From the NCBI RefSeq assembly GCF_008274695.1, contig NZ_VTOU01000002.1:124001-188000 (forward strand): a DNA stretch of 64,000 nt, read 5' to 3'. Position 1 is the first letter of the stretch. The number at the start of each line of letters is the position of its first letter. This DNA is from Sphingomonas montanisoli. Its GTDB lineage: Bacteria > Pseudomonadota > Alphaproteobacteria > Sphingomonadales > Sphingomonadaceae. A program made the translations under genes and the position numbers. Below, piece after piece: positions 37,957-45,874 of this stretch. The notes beneath the pieces are model-generated. The model was not told the origin of the DNA. It made no database searches and saw only the letters and a list, made by a program, of their open reading frames with translations.

Positions 37957-39762
37957 ATGCGCTCTACGCTCGCACGCATCACAAGGTTAGGGGCATCGGT
38001 GGAAGATCGGATCATCGCGTTCGTCGAGCGGCATTGGCGGCGGACATTCTGGCTGATGTTCGCGGGTACGATCATCTACATGCTCATCTACAAATGGGCG
38101 TCGATCCGCGTCCTGGGCCTGGGCGACACCGACGACAATATGCGGCTGGCGCAGGTGCAGGCGTGGCTGAACGGGCAAGGCTGGTTCGATCTGCGCCAGC
38201 ACAAGCTCGATCCACCGGCGGGGGCGAGCATCCACTGGACCCGGATCGTCGATCTGCCGATCGCGGTGCTGCTGTTCCTGTCGCGGCAGGTGACCGACAA
38301 CTTCACCTCGCTACGCTTCGCGACCACGGTGGCGCCGATGCTCGCCTTCGGGGCGACCCTGTGGGCGCTGATCCTGGCGAGCCGCCGGCTGATCGCGCCG
38401 CTTGCCTACCCGCTCGCCTTCGCGATGCTGCTGTGCGCGCAGACCGCGATGTTCATGTGGTTCCCGCTGCGCGTCGATCATCATGGCTGGCAGCTGGCGA
38501 TGCTGATGCTCGCGCTCGCCGGCCTCGCCGATCCGGTCGGCAAGCGTGGCGGCGTGACCGTCGCGACGGCGACCGTCGTATCGCTGGGCATCGGCCTCGA
38601 ACTTCTGCCGTCGATGGCGATGGCGGGGGCGGCGACGGTGTTGCGCTGGATCTGGGACCGCGCCGAGGCCGATCGGATGCGCGGCTATGCGGTCGTGCTG
38701 GCGGGCGGTTCGGCGATCATCTTCGCGGGCTTCGCGTCCTACGACAATCGCCTGCCCGTCTGCGACGCCTTCTCGCCCGTCTATCTCACCGCGATGCTGC
38801 TGGCCGGCGCTTTGCTGTTCGCCCTCTCCTACGCGCGCGTCGAAAGCCGCGTGCTGCGTCTGGCGCTTGCGGGCGTCGCGGCGGGCGCGGTGGCGGGCGT
38901 CTATGCAGGCGCCTTCCCGCAATGCCTGGGCCGCCCCGAACATCTCTCGCCCGAACTCGAAAAGCTGTGGTTCAGCCATGTGCGCGAGGTGCGCCCGCTC
39001 CACACCAAGGCGTGGCGCGACGCGGTCAACATCGCAGCACTCCCGGTCTTCGGCGCGCTGGGCGCGATCTTCGCGTGGTGGCGCGCGCGCGGGCAGGCGA
39101 GTGCTCCCGCCTGGGCGACGATCGCCTTGCTCAGCGTCTTTTCGACCGCATGCATGTTCTGGCAGTCGCGCTATGGCCCGCAGGCGCAGATGCTGGGCGT
39201 GTTCGGCGCGACCGCGCTCGCGTGGCCGGTGATGAGCCGGCTGCTCAATGCGAAGACCAGCGTCGTGCGCGTGCTGGGGCCGACGGCGGCGTTCCTCGCG
39301 GTCTCCGGCCTCGGCGTCGAATATGTCACGACGCACTGGCCGAAATCGGAGAAGGCGGCGAAGAAGAAGGTTGTGGACCGCAGCGTGCGTTGCCCGCGCA
39401 TCGCGTACTTACGCGAACTCGGCGCGTTCAAGCCGACGGTGATCCTGACCCATGTCGATTTTGGCCCGCGCCTGATCGCGATGACCGGGCACAGCGCGAT
39501 CGCCGGCCCCTATCACCGCAACAGCCAGGCGATCCTCGACGTCCACCACGCCTTCCGCGACGCATCGCCCAAAGTCGCGCACGACGTGATGAAGCGGCAC
39601 AAGGCGACGATGCTGCTCGTCTGCCCCGGCATGGCGGAAACGACGCTCTACGACAAAGGCGGCTTCTATCGTCAGCTGATGAAGGATCAGGTACCGACCT
39701 GGCTCGAACGCGTCGAACTTCCGGCCAACTCGCCCTACCGGCTGTGGAAGCTTGTGGGGTGA
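37957..39762 (+). CDS. Large polytopic membrane protein, GT-C-like, paralogue 2
   Basis: A 601-residue paralogue of the protein at 32363-34132, with about 10-12 membrane segments and a soluble C-terminal region. The first loop reads LGDTDDNMRLAQVQAWL and ASIHWTRIVDLPIAVL; a conserved FPLRVDHHGWQLAM loop and the final PYHRNSQAILDVH and SPYRLWKLVG segments are shared with its paralogue. ATG 37957 is chosen; a GTG at 37999 (VEDRIIAFVERHWRR) is an alternative, and the open frame upstream crosses a repeat and is rejected. With GtrA and GtrB next door it could be the transferase that attaches the flipped sugar, as GtrC-type proteins do; this is inference. Confidence 0.75.
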   Translation: MRSTLARITRLGASVEDRIIAFVERHWRRTFWLMFAGTIIYMLIYKWASIRVLGLGDTDDNMRLAQVQAWLNGQGWFDLRQHKLDPPAGASIHWTRIVDLPIAVLLFLSRQVTDNFTSLRFATTVAPMLAFGATLWALILASRRLIAPLAYPLAFAMLLCAQTAMFMWFPLRVDHHGWQLAMLMLALAGLADPVGKRGGVTVATATVVSLGIGLELLPSMAMAGAATVLRWIWDRAEADRMRGYAVVLAGGSAIIFAGFASYDNRLPVCDAFSPVYLTAMLLAGALLFALSYARVESRVLRLALAGVAAGAVAGVYAGAFPQCLGRPEHLSPELEKLWFSHVREVRPLHTKAWRDAVNIAALPVFGALGAIFAWWRARGQASAPAWATIALLSVFSTACMFWQSRYGPQAQMLGVFGATALAWPVMSRLLNAKTSVVRVLGPTAAFLAVSGLGVEYVTTHWPKSEKAAKKKVVDRSVRCPRIAYLRELGAFKPTVILTHVDFGPRLIAMTGHSAIAGPYHRNSQAILDVHHAFRDASPKVAHDVMKRHKATMLLVCPGMAETTLYDKGGFYRQLMKDQVPTWLERVELPANSPYRLWKLVG

Positions 39763-39766
39763 AAAA

Positions 39767-39891
39767 TCCTCCCCCGGAGGGGGAGGGGGACCGCGAAGCG
39801 GTGGAGGGGTAGCAAGAGGCTTGGCGCATCGCTGCCGGCCAATACCCCTCCGTCAGTCCTTCGGACTGCCACCTCCCCCTCCGGGGGAGGA
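39767..39891. repeat. Inverted pair of type B double-hairpin repeats
   Basis: Left unit: outer CCTCCCCCGGAGGGGGAGG, inner ACCGC-GAA-GCGGT. Right unit on the minus strand: inner CAGTCC-GAA-GGACTG. Core with CGCTGCCGGCCAATACCCCT. It starts 4 nt after one stop codon and ends 7 nt before the stop codon of the convergent MarC gene. Confidence 0.9.
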
Positions 39892-39898
39892 TCTGGGG

Positions 39899-40540
39899 CT
39901 AAGCCAGATTGAACGCCTTCGTGATCCCATCGATCACGAACTGCACCGCCAGAGCCGCCAGCAGCACGCCCAGAATGCGCGTGATCATCGCCTCCAGCTT
40001 CGGCCCCAGCACGCGCATGATCGCGCCCGCGGCCAGAAGTGCTGCCAGCATCAGCGCCAGCACCGCCAGCAGCGCCACGATCACCACCACCGACTGTTCG
40101 ACGCCATTGCTGCGCGACACGAGCAGCATCGTCGTCGCGATCGATCCCGGCCCCGCAATCATCGGGATCGCCATCGGGAAGACCGAGACGTCCTCGATCT
40201 CGCGCTGCTCCTCGGCCGCCTTCTTGCTGATCTCCTCCGCACGACCTTCGCGCCGTTCGGTACGCTTTTCGAACACCATTTCGAGCGCGATCAGGAACAG
40301 CATCACGCCGCCCGCAATGCGGAAGGCATCCAGGCTGATGCCCAAAGTCGACAGCAATTTCTCGCCGATCAGCGCGAACAGCAGCAGCACCACGCCCGCG
40401 ATCACGGTCGCGCGGATCGCCATCGCGCGCCGCTGCCGATCGCTGGCGCCGGGGGTGAGGCTGGCGAAGATCGGCGCGCAGCCGGGCGGATCGATGACCA
40501 CGAACAATGTCACGAAGGCGGAGAGGAACAGCGCGATCAC
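39899..40540 (-). CDS. MarC family integral membrane protein
   Basis: A 213-residue protein with six hydrophobic segments. The first, FLSAFVTLFVVIDPPGCAPIF, carries the family's P-x-G-x-x-P-like signature, and DAFRIAGGVMLFLIALEMVF and ISFPMAIPMIAGPGSIATTM-like sequences follow (here SVFPMAIPMIAGPGSI). MarC proteins are inner-membrane proteins of unclear transport function; the old link with multiple antibiotic resistance is not supported for the family. It lies 3 nt downstream of folD on the same strand. Confidence 0.92.
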   Translation of the reverse strand: MIALFLSAFVTLFVVIDPPGCAPIFASLTPGASDRQRRAMAIRATVIAGVVLLLFALIGEKLLSTLGISLDAFRIAGGVMLFLIALEMVFEKRTERREGRAEEISKKAAEEQREIEDVSVFPMAIPMIAGPGSIATTMLLVSRSNGVEQSVVVIVALLAVLALMLAALLAAGAIMRVLGPKLEAMITRILGVLLAALAVQFVIDGITKAFNLA

Positions 40541-40543
40541 CGG

Positions 40544-41437
40544 TCAGATCGCTTTTTCATCATAGGGGACGTCCGCAAGCCGATGCGCGGCGACCAAGGT
40601 GTTGCGCAGCAGGACCGCGATCGTCATCGGGCCGACGCCCCCCGGAACCGGCGTGATCGCGCCAGCGACTTCCACAGCTTCGGCAAAATCGACATCGCCG
40701 ACCAGCTTCGTCTTGCCCGGCTCCGCACCTGGAACGCGATTGATGCCGACGTCGATCACGGTCGCGCCGGGCTTGATCCAGTCGGCCTTGACCATTTCCG
40801 GCCGGCCCACTGCCGCCACGACGATGTCGGCGCGGCGCACGACTTCGGGCAGATGGGCGGTGCGGCTGTGCGCGACGGTGACGGTGCAGTTTTCAGCGAG
40901 GAGCAGTTGCGCCATCGGCTTGCCGACGATGTTCGATCGGCCGATGACGACGGCATCCTTGCCCGAAAGATCGCCCAGCCGATCCTTGAGTAGCATCACG
41001 CAGCCCAGCGGGGTGCAGGGGACGTAACCGTGCATGCCCGTCGACAGGCGGCCGACATTGACGACGTGGAAACCATCGACATCCTTGTCGGGATCGATCG
41101 TGGCCAGCACCGCGCTCTCGTCGATCTGCTTGGGTAGAGGCAGCTGGACGAGGATGCCGTCCACCGCCGGATCGGCGTTGAGCTGCTCGACCAGCGCGGT
41201 CAGCGCGTCCTGCGTCGTATCGGCGGGCAGGCGGTGCTCGAAGCTTTCCATGCCGGCCTCGACCGTCGTCTTGTGCTTGTTGCGCACATAGACCTGGCTC
41301 GCCGGATCCTCCCCGACCAGCACGACCGCAAGGCCCGGCGCACGGCCTGCCTTCTCGCGGAAGGCCGGCACCATCGCCGCCACCTTCGCGCGCAGATTTG
41401 CCGCGAACGCCTTGCCGTCGATGATGTCCGCCGTCAT
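40544..41437 (-). CDS. folD: Bifunctional methylenetetrahydrofolate dehydrogenase/cyclohydrolase
   Basis: A 297-residue FolD that interconverts methylene-, methenyl- and formyl-tetrahydrofolate in the cytoplasm. Signatures are [14 protein letters not shown] with the catalytic Lys, [15 protein letters not shown], the NADP-binding [18 protein letters not shown] and the C-terminal [15 protein letters not shown]. The ATG overlaps the stop of the DUF167 gene by ATGA. Confidence 0.97.
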   Translation of the reverse strand: MTADIIDGKAFAANLRAKVAAMVPAFREKAGRAPGLAVVLVGEDPASQVYVRNKHKTTVEAGMESFEHRLPADTTQDALTALVEQLNADPAVDGILVQLPLPKQIDESAVLATIDPDKDVDGFHVVNVGRLSTGMHGYVPCTPLGCVMLLKDRLGDLSGKDAVVIGRSNIVGKPMAQLLLAENCTVTVAHSRTAHLPEVVRRADIVVAAVGRPEMVKADWIKPGATVIDVGINRVPGAEPGKTKLVGDVDFAEAVEVAGAITPVPGGVGPMTIAVLLRNTLVAAHRLADVPYDEKAI

Positions 41438-41751
41438 TCCAAACCCCTGATGAGTGCATCTATGGCGGCGCCCAATGCGGTCGCGTCGCCCCTGACATGC
41501 AGCCTCTTTAGCCGCGCCGTGGCCCCCGCCGCCAGCGTCACGTCACTTCTGCGGATGCCGAGTGTCTTTGCGACCAGCGCGACCAGCGCTGCATTGGCCG
41601 CCCCGTCGCTGGGCGCGGCGGCCAGCCGGACCGATAGCCAGCACCGCCCGTCGGCGTCGACAGCGGCCCGCTCGATCGCATCGCGCCCGCCGCGAGGACG
41701 CGCCCGGACAGCGAGGATCAGGCCGTCATCCGTGGCGGTCCAGACGGTCAG
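41434..41751 (-). CDS. DUF167 (YggU-like) protein with probable CTG start
   Basis: Translation of this interval gives 105 residues with the DUF167 pattern: [14 protein letters not shown] at the front, [29 protein letters not shown] in the middle with the conserved P-x-D-G-x-A-N, and [12 protein letters not shown] towards the end. No ATG, GTG or TTG occurs in this frame between the upstream stop and the conserved region. The best start is a CTG at 41751 that overlaps the yggT stop in the arrangement CTGA, the same 4-nt coupling seen for folD downstream. Family function is unknown. Confidence 0.85.
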   Translation of the reverse strand: MTVWTATDDGLILAVRARPRGGRDAIERAAVDADGRCWLSVRLAAAPSDGAANAALVALVAKTLGIRRSDVTLAAGATARLKRLHVRGDATALGAAIDALIRGLE

Positions 41752-42035
41752 ATCAGCGGCGACCCGCTCTGAACGCCGCGCAGAACGCGCTCTATGATCT
41801 GGATCAGGATCAGGACCACCAGCGGCGACAGATCGAGCGCCCCGAAATCGGGCAGGATCTTGCGGACCGGCTTGTAGAGCGGCTCGGTGATCCGATCGAG
41901 CGCGTAGAGAAACTGGCGGACGAAATCATTGTAGGTGTTGATGACGTTGAACGCCACCAGCCAGGACAGGATCGCCTGGATGATGATGATCATCGTCAGG
42001 ATGCCGAGCAGATAGATGATGATGTCGATGATCAT
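41748..42035 (-). CDS. YggT family membrane protein
   Basis: A 95-residue protein with two membrane helices (MIIDIIIYLLGILTMIIIIQAILSW and LSPLVVLILIQIIERVL) separated by the typical YggT loop FLYALDRITEPLYKPVRKILP. AGAGGTTTCC precedes the ATG at 42035. YggT proteins are small inner-membrane proteins associated with osmotic stress and, in some bacteria, cell division. First gene of a yggT-DUF167-folD-marC unit. Confidence 0.93.
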   Translation of the reverse strand: MIIDIIIYLLGILTMIIIIQAILSWLVAFNVINTYNDFVRQFLYALDRITEPLYKPVRKILPDFGALDLSPLVVLILIQIIERVLRGVQSGSPLI

Positions 42036-42152
42036 GTGCGGGAAACCTCTGCGGCTGACGTAGCCGATCCATACGGTGCGACGCAAACCGGCGCGAAGCC
42101 GGTGTCGTTCCGTAGCCGATTTAGGTTGCCGCCGGTCGCGCGCAAGGGTGCG

Positions 42153-42686
42153 TCAGGCCGTTGCCTCCGCCTGACGGCGCGCGGCGGCATCTTCGCCGAC
42201 TGCCCGGTTGATCATGCCGCGCACCATCAGGTCCAGCCGCTCGACCATCAAGGCGGCAAGGCTTTCGTCGAGTCCGGGCTGGCCGCCGATCGCGCGGGTC
42301 ATCGCGTCGATCCACTGGCCGGCGGTTGCGGGATCGATCGCGAGGCTGCGGTGGAGCGACATAACGCAGCTGCCGCCCGGCCGATCCTCGCGAAACCAGT
42401 CGCGCGGGCCGCCGCACCATCCGGTGAGGAAACGCGCCAGCGAGCGGCGCACCGGGCCGAGATCGGCGGCGTGCATCGCGCGAAGTTCGGCATAGGCCGG
42501 ATCATGTTCGACCAGATCGTAGAAGCGATCGATGATCGCCTCGATCACCGTCGCCCCGCCCAGCGCCTGATAGGGCGTCGCAAAAGACGCGGCGGTGGCG
42601 GGGCCCGACGGTGTCGAGGCGATGGGCGAAGCGGGCTCCGAACGATCCTGCACTGGCACGCCGTGTGTGACGGAAACGTCGGTCAT
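42153..42686 (-). CDS. Group II truncated haemoglobin
   Basis: A 177-residue protein with a globin core at about 37-160: TPYQALGGATVIEAIIDRFY, LRAMHAADLGPVRRSLARFLTGWCGGP, a proximal His in MSLHRSLAI and QWIDAMTRAI with the conserved Trp of group II. Such proteins bind oxygen or NO. The first 36 residues are a Pro/Ser-rich extension, and the usual GHPRLR segment before the F helix is altered to GGSCVM, an uncommon substitution. About 117 nt separate it from yggT downstream. Confidence 0.85.
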   Translation of the reverse strand: MTDVSVTHGVPVQDRSEPASPIASTPSGPATAASFATPYQALGGATVIEAIIDRFYDLVEHDPAYAELRAMHAADLGPVRRSLARFLTGWCGGPRDWFREDRPGGSCVMSLHRSLAIDPATAGQWIDAMTRAIGGQPGLDESLAALMVERLDLMVRGMINRAVGEDAAARRQAEATA

Positions 42687-42771
42687 GCGCCTGATCCTTC
42701 CAAGCCCGCTTCTGGGACGGACTTTGGGGCAGGCACGGCCGATTCGCTTTGACAGGGATCAAACCCGATAA

Positions 42772-42791
42772 TCCTCCCCCTGGAAGGGGAT
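42772..42791. repeat. Remnant of double-hairpin repeat
   Basis: TCCTCCCCCTGGAAGGGGAT keeps only the outer hairpin of the family (compare the decayed left unit at 14696). It ends 8 nt before the stop codon of ftsK. Confidence 0.6.
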
Positions 42792-42799
42792 GATGGAGG

Positions 42800-45154
42800 T
42801 CAGCTCAGGAAGCGGCCCAGATCGGCGACGTCAATCATTACTTCGCGGCGGCCGACATGATCGGGGGTGGAGATGATGTCGTCCTTCTCCATCCGCTCGA
42901 TCAGCCGCGCCGCACTGTTGTAGCCGATGCGCAACTGGCGCTGGAGCCAGCTGGTCGATGCCTTACGATTCTCGACGACGAGCTGGATCGCCTTGCGATA
43001 GGTCGCGGTCTCGGGATCGTCGGCCGCTGGCGCGCCTTCGAGCGCGAAGCCGCCATCCTCGGGCTCCTCGGTGACCGCGCTGATATAATCGGGCGTGCCC
43101 TGCATCTTCCAATGCTCGGCGATCGCGCGGACCTCTTCATCGCTGACGAAGGGGCCGTGGACGCGGGCAATCTGCTTGCCGCCCGGCATGTAGAGCATGT
43201 CGCCCTTGCCCAGCAGCTGCTCGGCGCCCTGCTCGCCCAGGATGGTGCGGCTGTCGATCTTCGACGTGACCTGGAAGCTGATCCGCGTCGGCAGGTTCGC
43301 CTTGATCACGCCGGTGATGACGTCGACCGAGGGGCGCTGCGTCGCCATGATCAGGTGGATGCCTGCCGCCCGCGCCTTCTGCGCGAGCCGCTGGATGAGG
43401 AATTCCACCTCCTTGCCCGCGGTCATCATCAGATCGGCCAGCTCGTCGACGATCACGACGATCTGGGGCAACGGATCGTAATCGAGCTTTTCTTCCTCGT
43501 AGATCGGTCGACCGCTTTCGGCGTCGTAACCGGTCTGCACCTTGCGGCCGAGCGGCTGGCCCTTGGCCTTGGCGGCGCGGACCTTGTCGTTGAAGCTGGC
43601 GAGCCCGCGCACGCCGACCGACGCCATCATGCGATAGCGGTCCTCCATCTGCTCGACCGCCCATTTGAGCGCGCGCACCGCCTTTTGCGGTTCGGTCACG
43701 ACGGGCGACAGCAGGTGGGGGATGTCGTCGTAGATGCTGAGTTCGAGCATCTTGGGATCGATCATGATCATGCGGCACTGATCGGGTGTCAGCCGGTAGA
43801 GCAGCGACAGGATCATGCAGTTGAGACCGACCGACTTGCCCGATCCGGTGGTGCCGGCGACGAGCAGATGGGGCATGGGCGCGAGATCGGCGATCACCGG
43901 TTCGCCGCCGATATTCTTGCCGAGCACGAGCGCGAGGCCGGCGACATCCTCGAACGCGTCCGACGCGATCAGTTCGGAAAGGACCACGCCCTCACGCTTC
44001 TGGTTGGGCAGTTCGATGCCGATCACGGTGCGGCCGGGGATCACGGCGATGCGCGCCGACATGGCGGACATGTTGCGCGCGATATCGTCCGCCAGCGCGA
44101 TCACGCGGCTCGCCTTGATGCCGCTCGCCGGTTCCAGTTCGTACATGGTGACGACGGGGCCGGGGCGGATCTCGACGATGCGGCCCTTGACGTTGAAATC
44201 GTCGAGCACGCTTTCGAGCAGGCGGGCGTTGCGTTCCAGCGCGGCCTTGTCGATCGACTTGCCGTTGCTGGGCGGCGGCGGCGCGAGCAGGTCGAGCCCC
44301 GGCAGCTTGTAGGTGTCACCCAGCGGCAGCGCGCTCTGCCGGTCGCGCGCCTGCGCCTTGGCGGAGGGCGCGGGCGCCTTCTTGCGGTCGGCGATGACGG
44401 GGGGCGGGGCGGGCGCCTCATCCTCGTCGATCGGCGCGTGGCGCGGGGGGCGTGCGGGAACGGGCATGCGTTCCAGCGCCTCGATATCGTCGTCTTCGAA
44501 CAGGTCGTCGTCGGCAAGATCCTCATCGATCCGCGCACGCCGCGCATAGGCACCACGCCGCAGCAGCCAGTCACGCTCGTCAGCGAGCAGGCCGAGACCC
44601 CAGATCCACAGCGACAGGCCCAGCACGGCGAACAAGGCGGCGATGCTGAGGCGCACGGCATTCTGCGCCATCGGGTCACCGATCTGGTCGACCCCCAGCA
44701 TCACCAGCGCACCGCCCGAAAAGCCCAGCACGCCGCCCAGGCCCGCCGGCAGACCCGCGACCGAGCCGCCCCGGAACAGGGCGAGGCCAATGCCGGTGGC
44801 GATGCCGGCGGCGAGCGCGATCGACAACGACCGGCCCCAGCGACCGACCGGCGCACCGCGCCACAGTCGCATGCCCCAGACGAGCCCGAGCGGCAGCGTC
44901 AGTGCAATCGGCGGGCCGACGAGGGTGAGCGCGAGATCGGCGATCCAGGCGCCTGGATAACCCAGCACATTGGCAGGCGGGCCGCCCGCGGCAGTGTTCA
45001 GCGCCGGATCGGTGACGTGGTAGCTGATCAGCGCGAAGCCGAGCGCGATCGTGCCCGTGATCAGCGCGATCGCCGCGAGGATCGCCCCCGCGCGTGCGCC
45101 GAAACCCTTCAGCGTCCCGCCGGGTTTGAATGCCTGATCCGCTGCTGTCGCCAT
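42800..45154 (-). CDS. ftsK: DNA translocase FtsK/SpoIIIE
   Basis: A 784-residue translocase that moves chromosomal termini through the septum and activates XerCD. Four membrane helices lie in the first 190 residues, then a linker of about 130 residues rich in Pro, Ala, Asp and Glu, shorter than in E. coli. The motor has Walker A VAGTTGSGKSVGLNC and Walker B IVVIVDELADLMM, with MATQRPSVDVITG downstream. The gamma winged helix that reads KOPS sites is present at the C-terminus (LQRQLRIGYNSAARLIERME). Start at ATG 45154. Confidence 0.96.
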   Translation of the reverse strand: MATAADQAFKPGGTLKGFGARAGAILAAIALITGTIALGFALISYHVTDPALNTAAGGPPANVLGYPGAWIADLALTLVGPPIALTLPLGLVWGMRLWRGAPVGRWGRSLSIALAAGIATGIGLALFRGGSVAGLPAGLGGVLGFSGGALVMLGVDQIGDPMAQNAVRLSIAALFAVLGLSLWIWGLGLLADERDWLLRRGAYARRARIDEDLADDDLFEDDDIEALERMPVPARPPRHAPIDEDEAPAPPPVIADRKKAPAPSAKAQARDRQSALPLGDTYKLPGLDLLAPPPPSNGKSIDKAALERNARLLESVLDDFNVKGRIVEIRPGPVVTMYELEPASGIKASRVIALADDIARNMSAMSARIAVIPGRTVIGIELPNQKREGVVLSELIASDAFEDVAGLALVLGKNIGGEPVIADLAPMPHLLVAGTTGSGKSVGLNCMILSLLYRLTPDQCRMIMIDPKMLELSIYDDIPHLLSPVVTEPQKAVRALKWAVEQMEDRYRMMASVGVRGLASFNDKVRAAKAKGQPLGRKVQTGYDAESGRPIYEEEKLDYDPLPQIVVIVDELADLMMTAGKEVEFLIQRLAQKARAAGIHLIMATQRPSVDVITGVIKANLPTRISFQVTSKIDSRTILGEQGAEQLLGKGDMLYMPGGKQIARVHGPFVSDEEVRAIAEHWKMQGTPDYISAVTEEPEDGGFALEGAPAADDPETATYRKAIQLVVENRKASTSWLQRQLRIGYNSAARLIERMEKDDIISTPDHVGRREVMIDVADLGRFLS

Positions 45155-45222
45155 GGTCCCGCCTTCGGGGCCTGTGCCCCAAATGTTCCGGGCGCCAGAA
45201 TGCGCATAGCCGGGAGTCGCGG

Positions 45223-45762
45223 TCAAGCCGCGTGCGGCAGATGCAGGCTTTGCGCTATCCTGCGTGCATTTTCGGCGGGGGGTGTGGCCGTCGTGTCGAC
45301 GGTGACGGCGGAGGGCGGCATCGCGGTTTCGCAGGCCTCGAACTGGTCGCGCAGCGCCCGCAACAGATCGAGCGAGCGGAGCTTGCCGAACTCGGCGCGG
45401 CTCGCGGTGTCGATGCGGCGTTCCTGCTCGTCGCGGGTGATGGTCAGCGCGACGAAGTCGATCCGCCCGCCCACCGCCTCGACCAGTGCGCGGACGCGGT
45501 CGGGAAAATCGGCTGCGACACTGGGTTCGGGCGCGAAGGTGAAGATGAGGTTACGGTCCTCCGCGATCGCGGCGGCGAAACTCTCCATCCAGAAGGCTTC
45601 GCGCAGCCGGACGAAGTTTGGGGTGCCGAAGGCGAAAAGCGCGCCCACCGCATCGACGATCAGATGGTTGTGGAACAGCGCATAGCCGCTGATCGCCGCC
45701 AGCTCGCGCGCGATCGTCAGCTTGCCCGATGCGGCGGGGCCGTGGAGGAAGATCAGGTGCAT
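45223..45762 (-). CDS. P-loop kinase-like NTPase
   Basis: A 179-residue protein with a Walker A loop at the very N-terminus (LIFLHGPAASGKLTIAREL) and the general length of small kinases (AAA_33/shikimate-kinase-like). Further conserved-looking parts are FHNHLIVDAV and ITRDEQERRIDTASR, the latter resembling the lid of small-molecule kinases. The substrate is unknown. The ATG at 45762 sits just inside the gap that carries a 26-bp inverted repeat; the open frame upstream runs through that repeat and is rejected. Confidence 0.8.
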   Translation of the reverse strand: MHLIFLHGPAASGKLTIARELAAISGYALFHNHLIVDAVGALFAFGTPNFVRLREAFWMESFAAAIAEDRNLIFTFAPEPSVAADFPDRVRALVEAVGGRIDFVALTITRDEQERRIDTASRAEFGKLRSLDLLRALRDQFEACETAMPPSAVTVDTTATPPAENARRIAQSLHLPHAA

Positions 45763-45777
45763 GGCCTCCACCCTGCC

Positions 45778-45850
45778 GTTCGTGTCGAGCGAAGTCGAGA
45801 CACATGGCCAGGCGTTTTGCGGACGTGTCTCGACTTCGCTCGACACGAAC
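45778..45850. repeat. Perfect 26-bp inverted repeat
   Basis: The arm at 45778-45803 (GTTCGTGTCGAGCGAAGTCG and six more bases) is matched exactly in reverse complement by 45825-45850, with a 21-nt spacer. It lies between two divergent genes, 16 nt from one start and 25 nt from the other. The TCGAGCGAAGTCGA core differs from the CCTCCCCC repeat family, so this is a separate palindromic family. Confidence 0.92.
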
Positions 45851-45874
45851 GGGGGTTCTTTTTACGGAGGGGTG

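Noticed and set aside
42857-45685. 942-codon open frame on the plus strand
   Set aside because: Antisense to ftsK and the P-loop gene, both with Walker motifs; no recognisable protein features.
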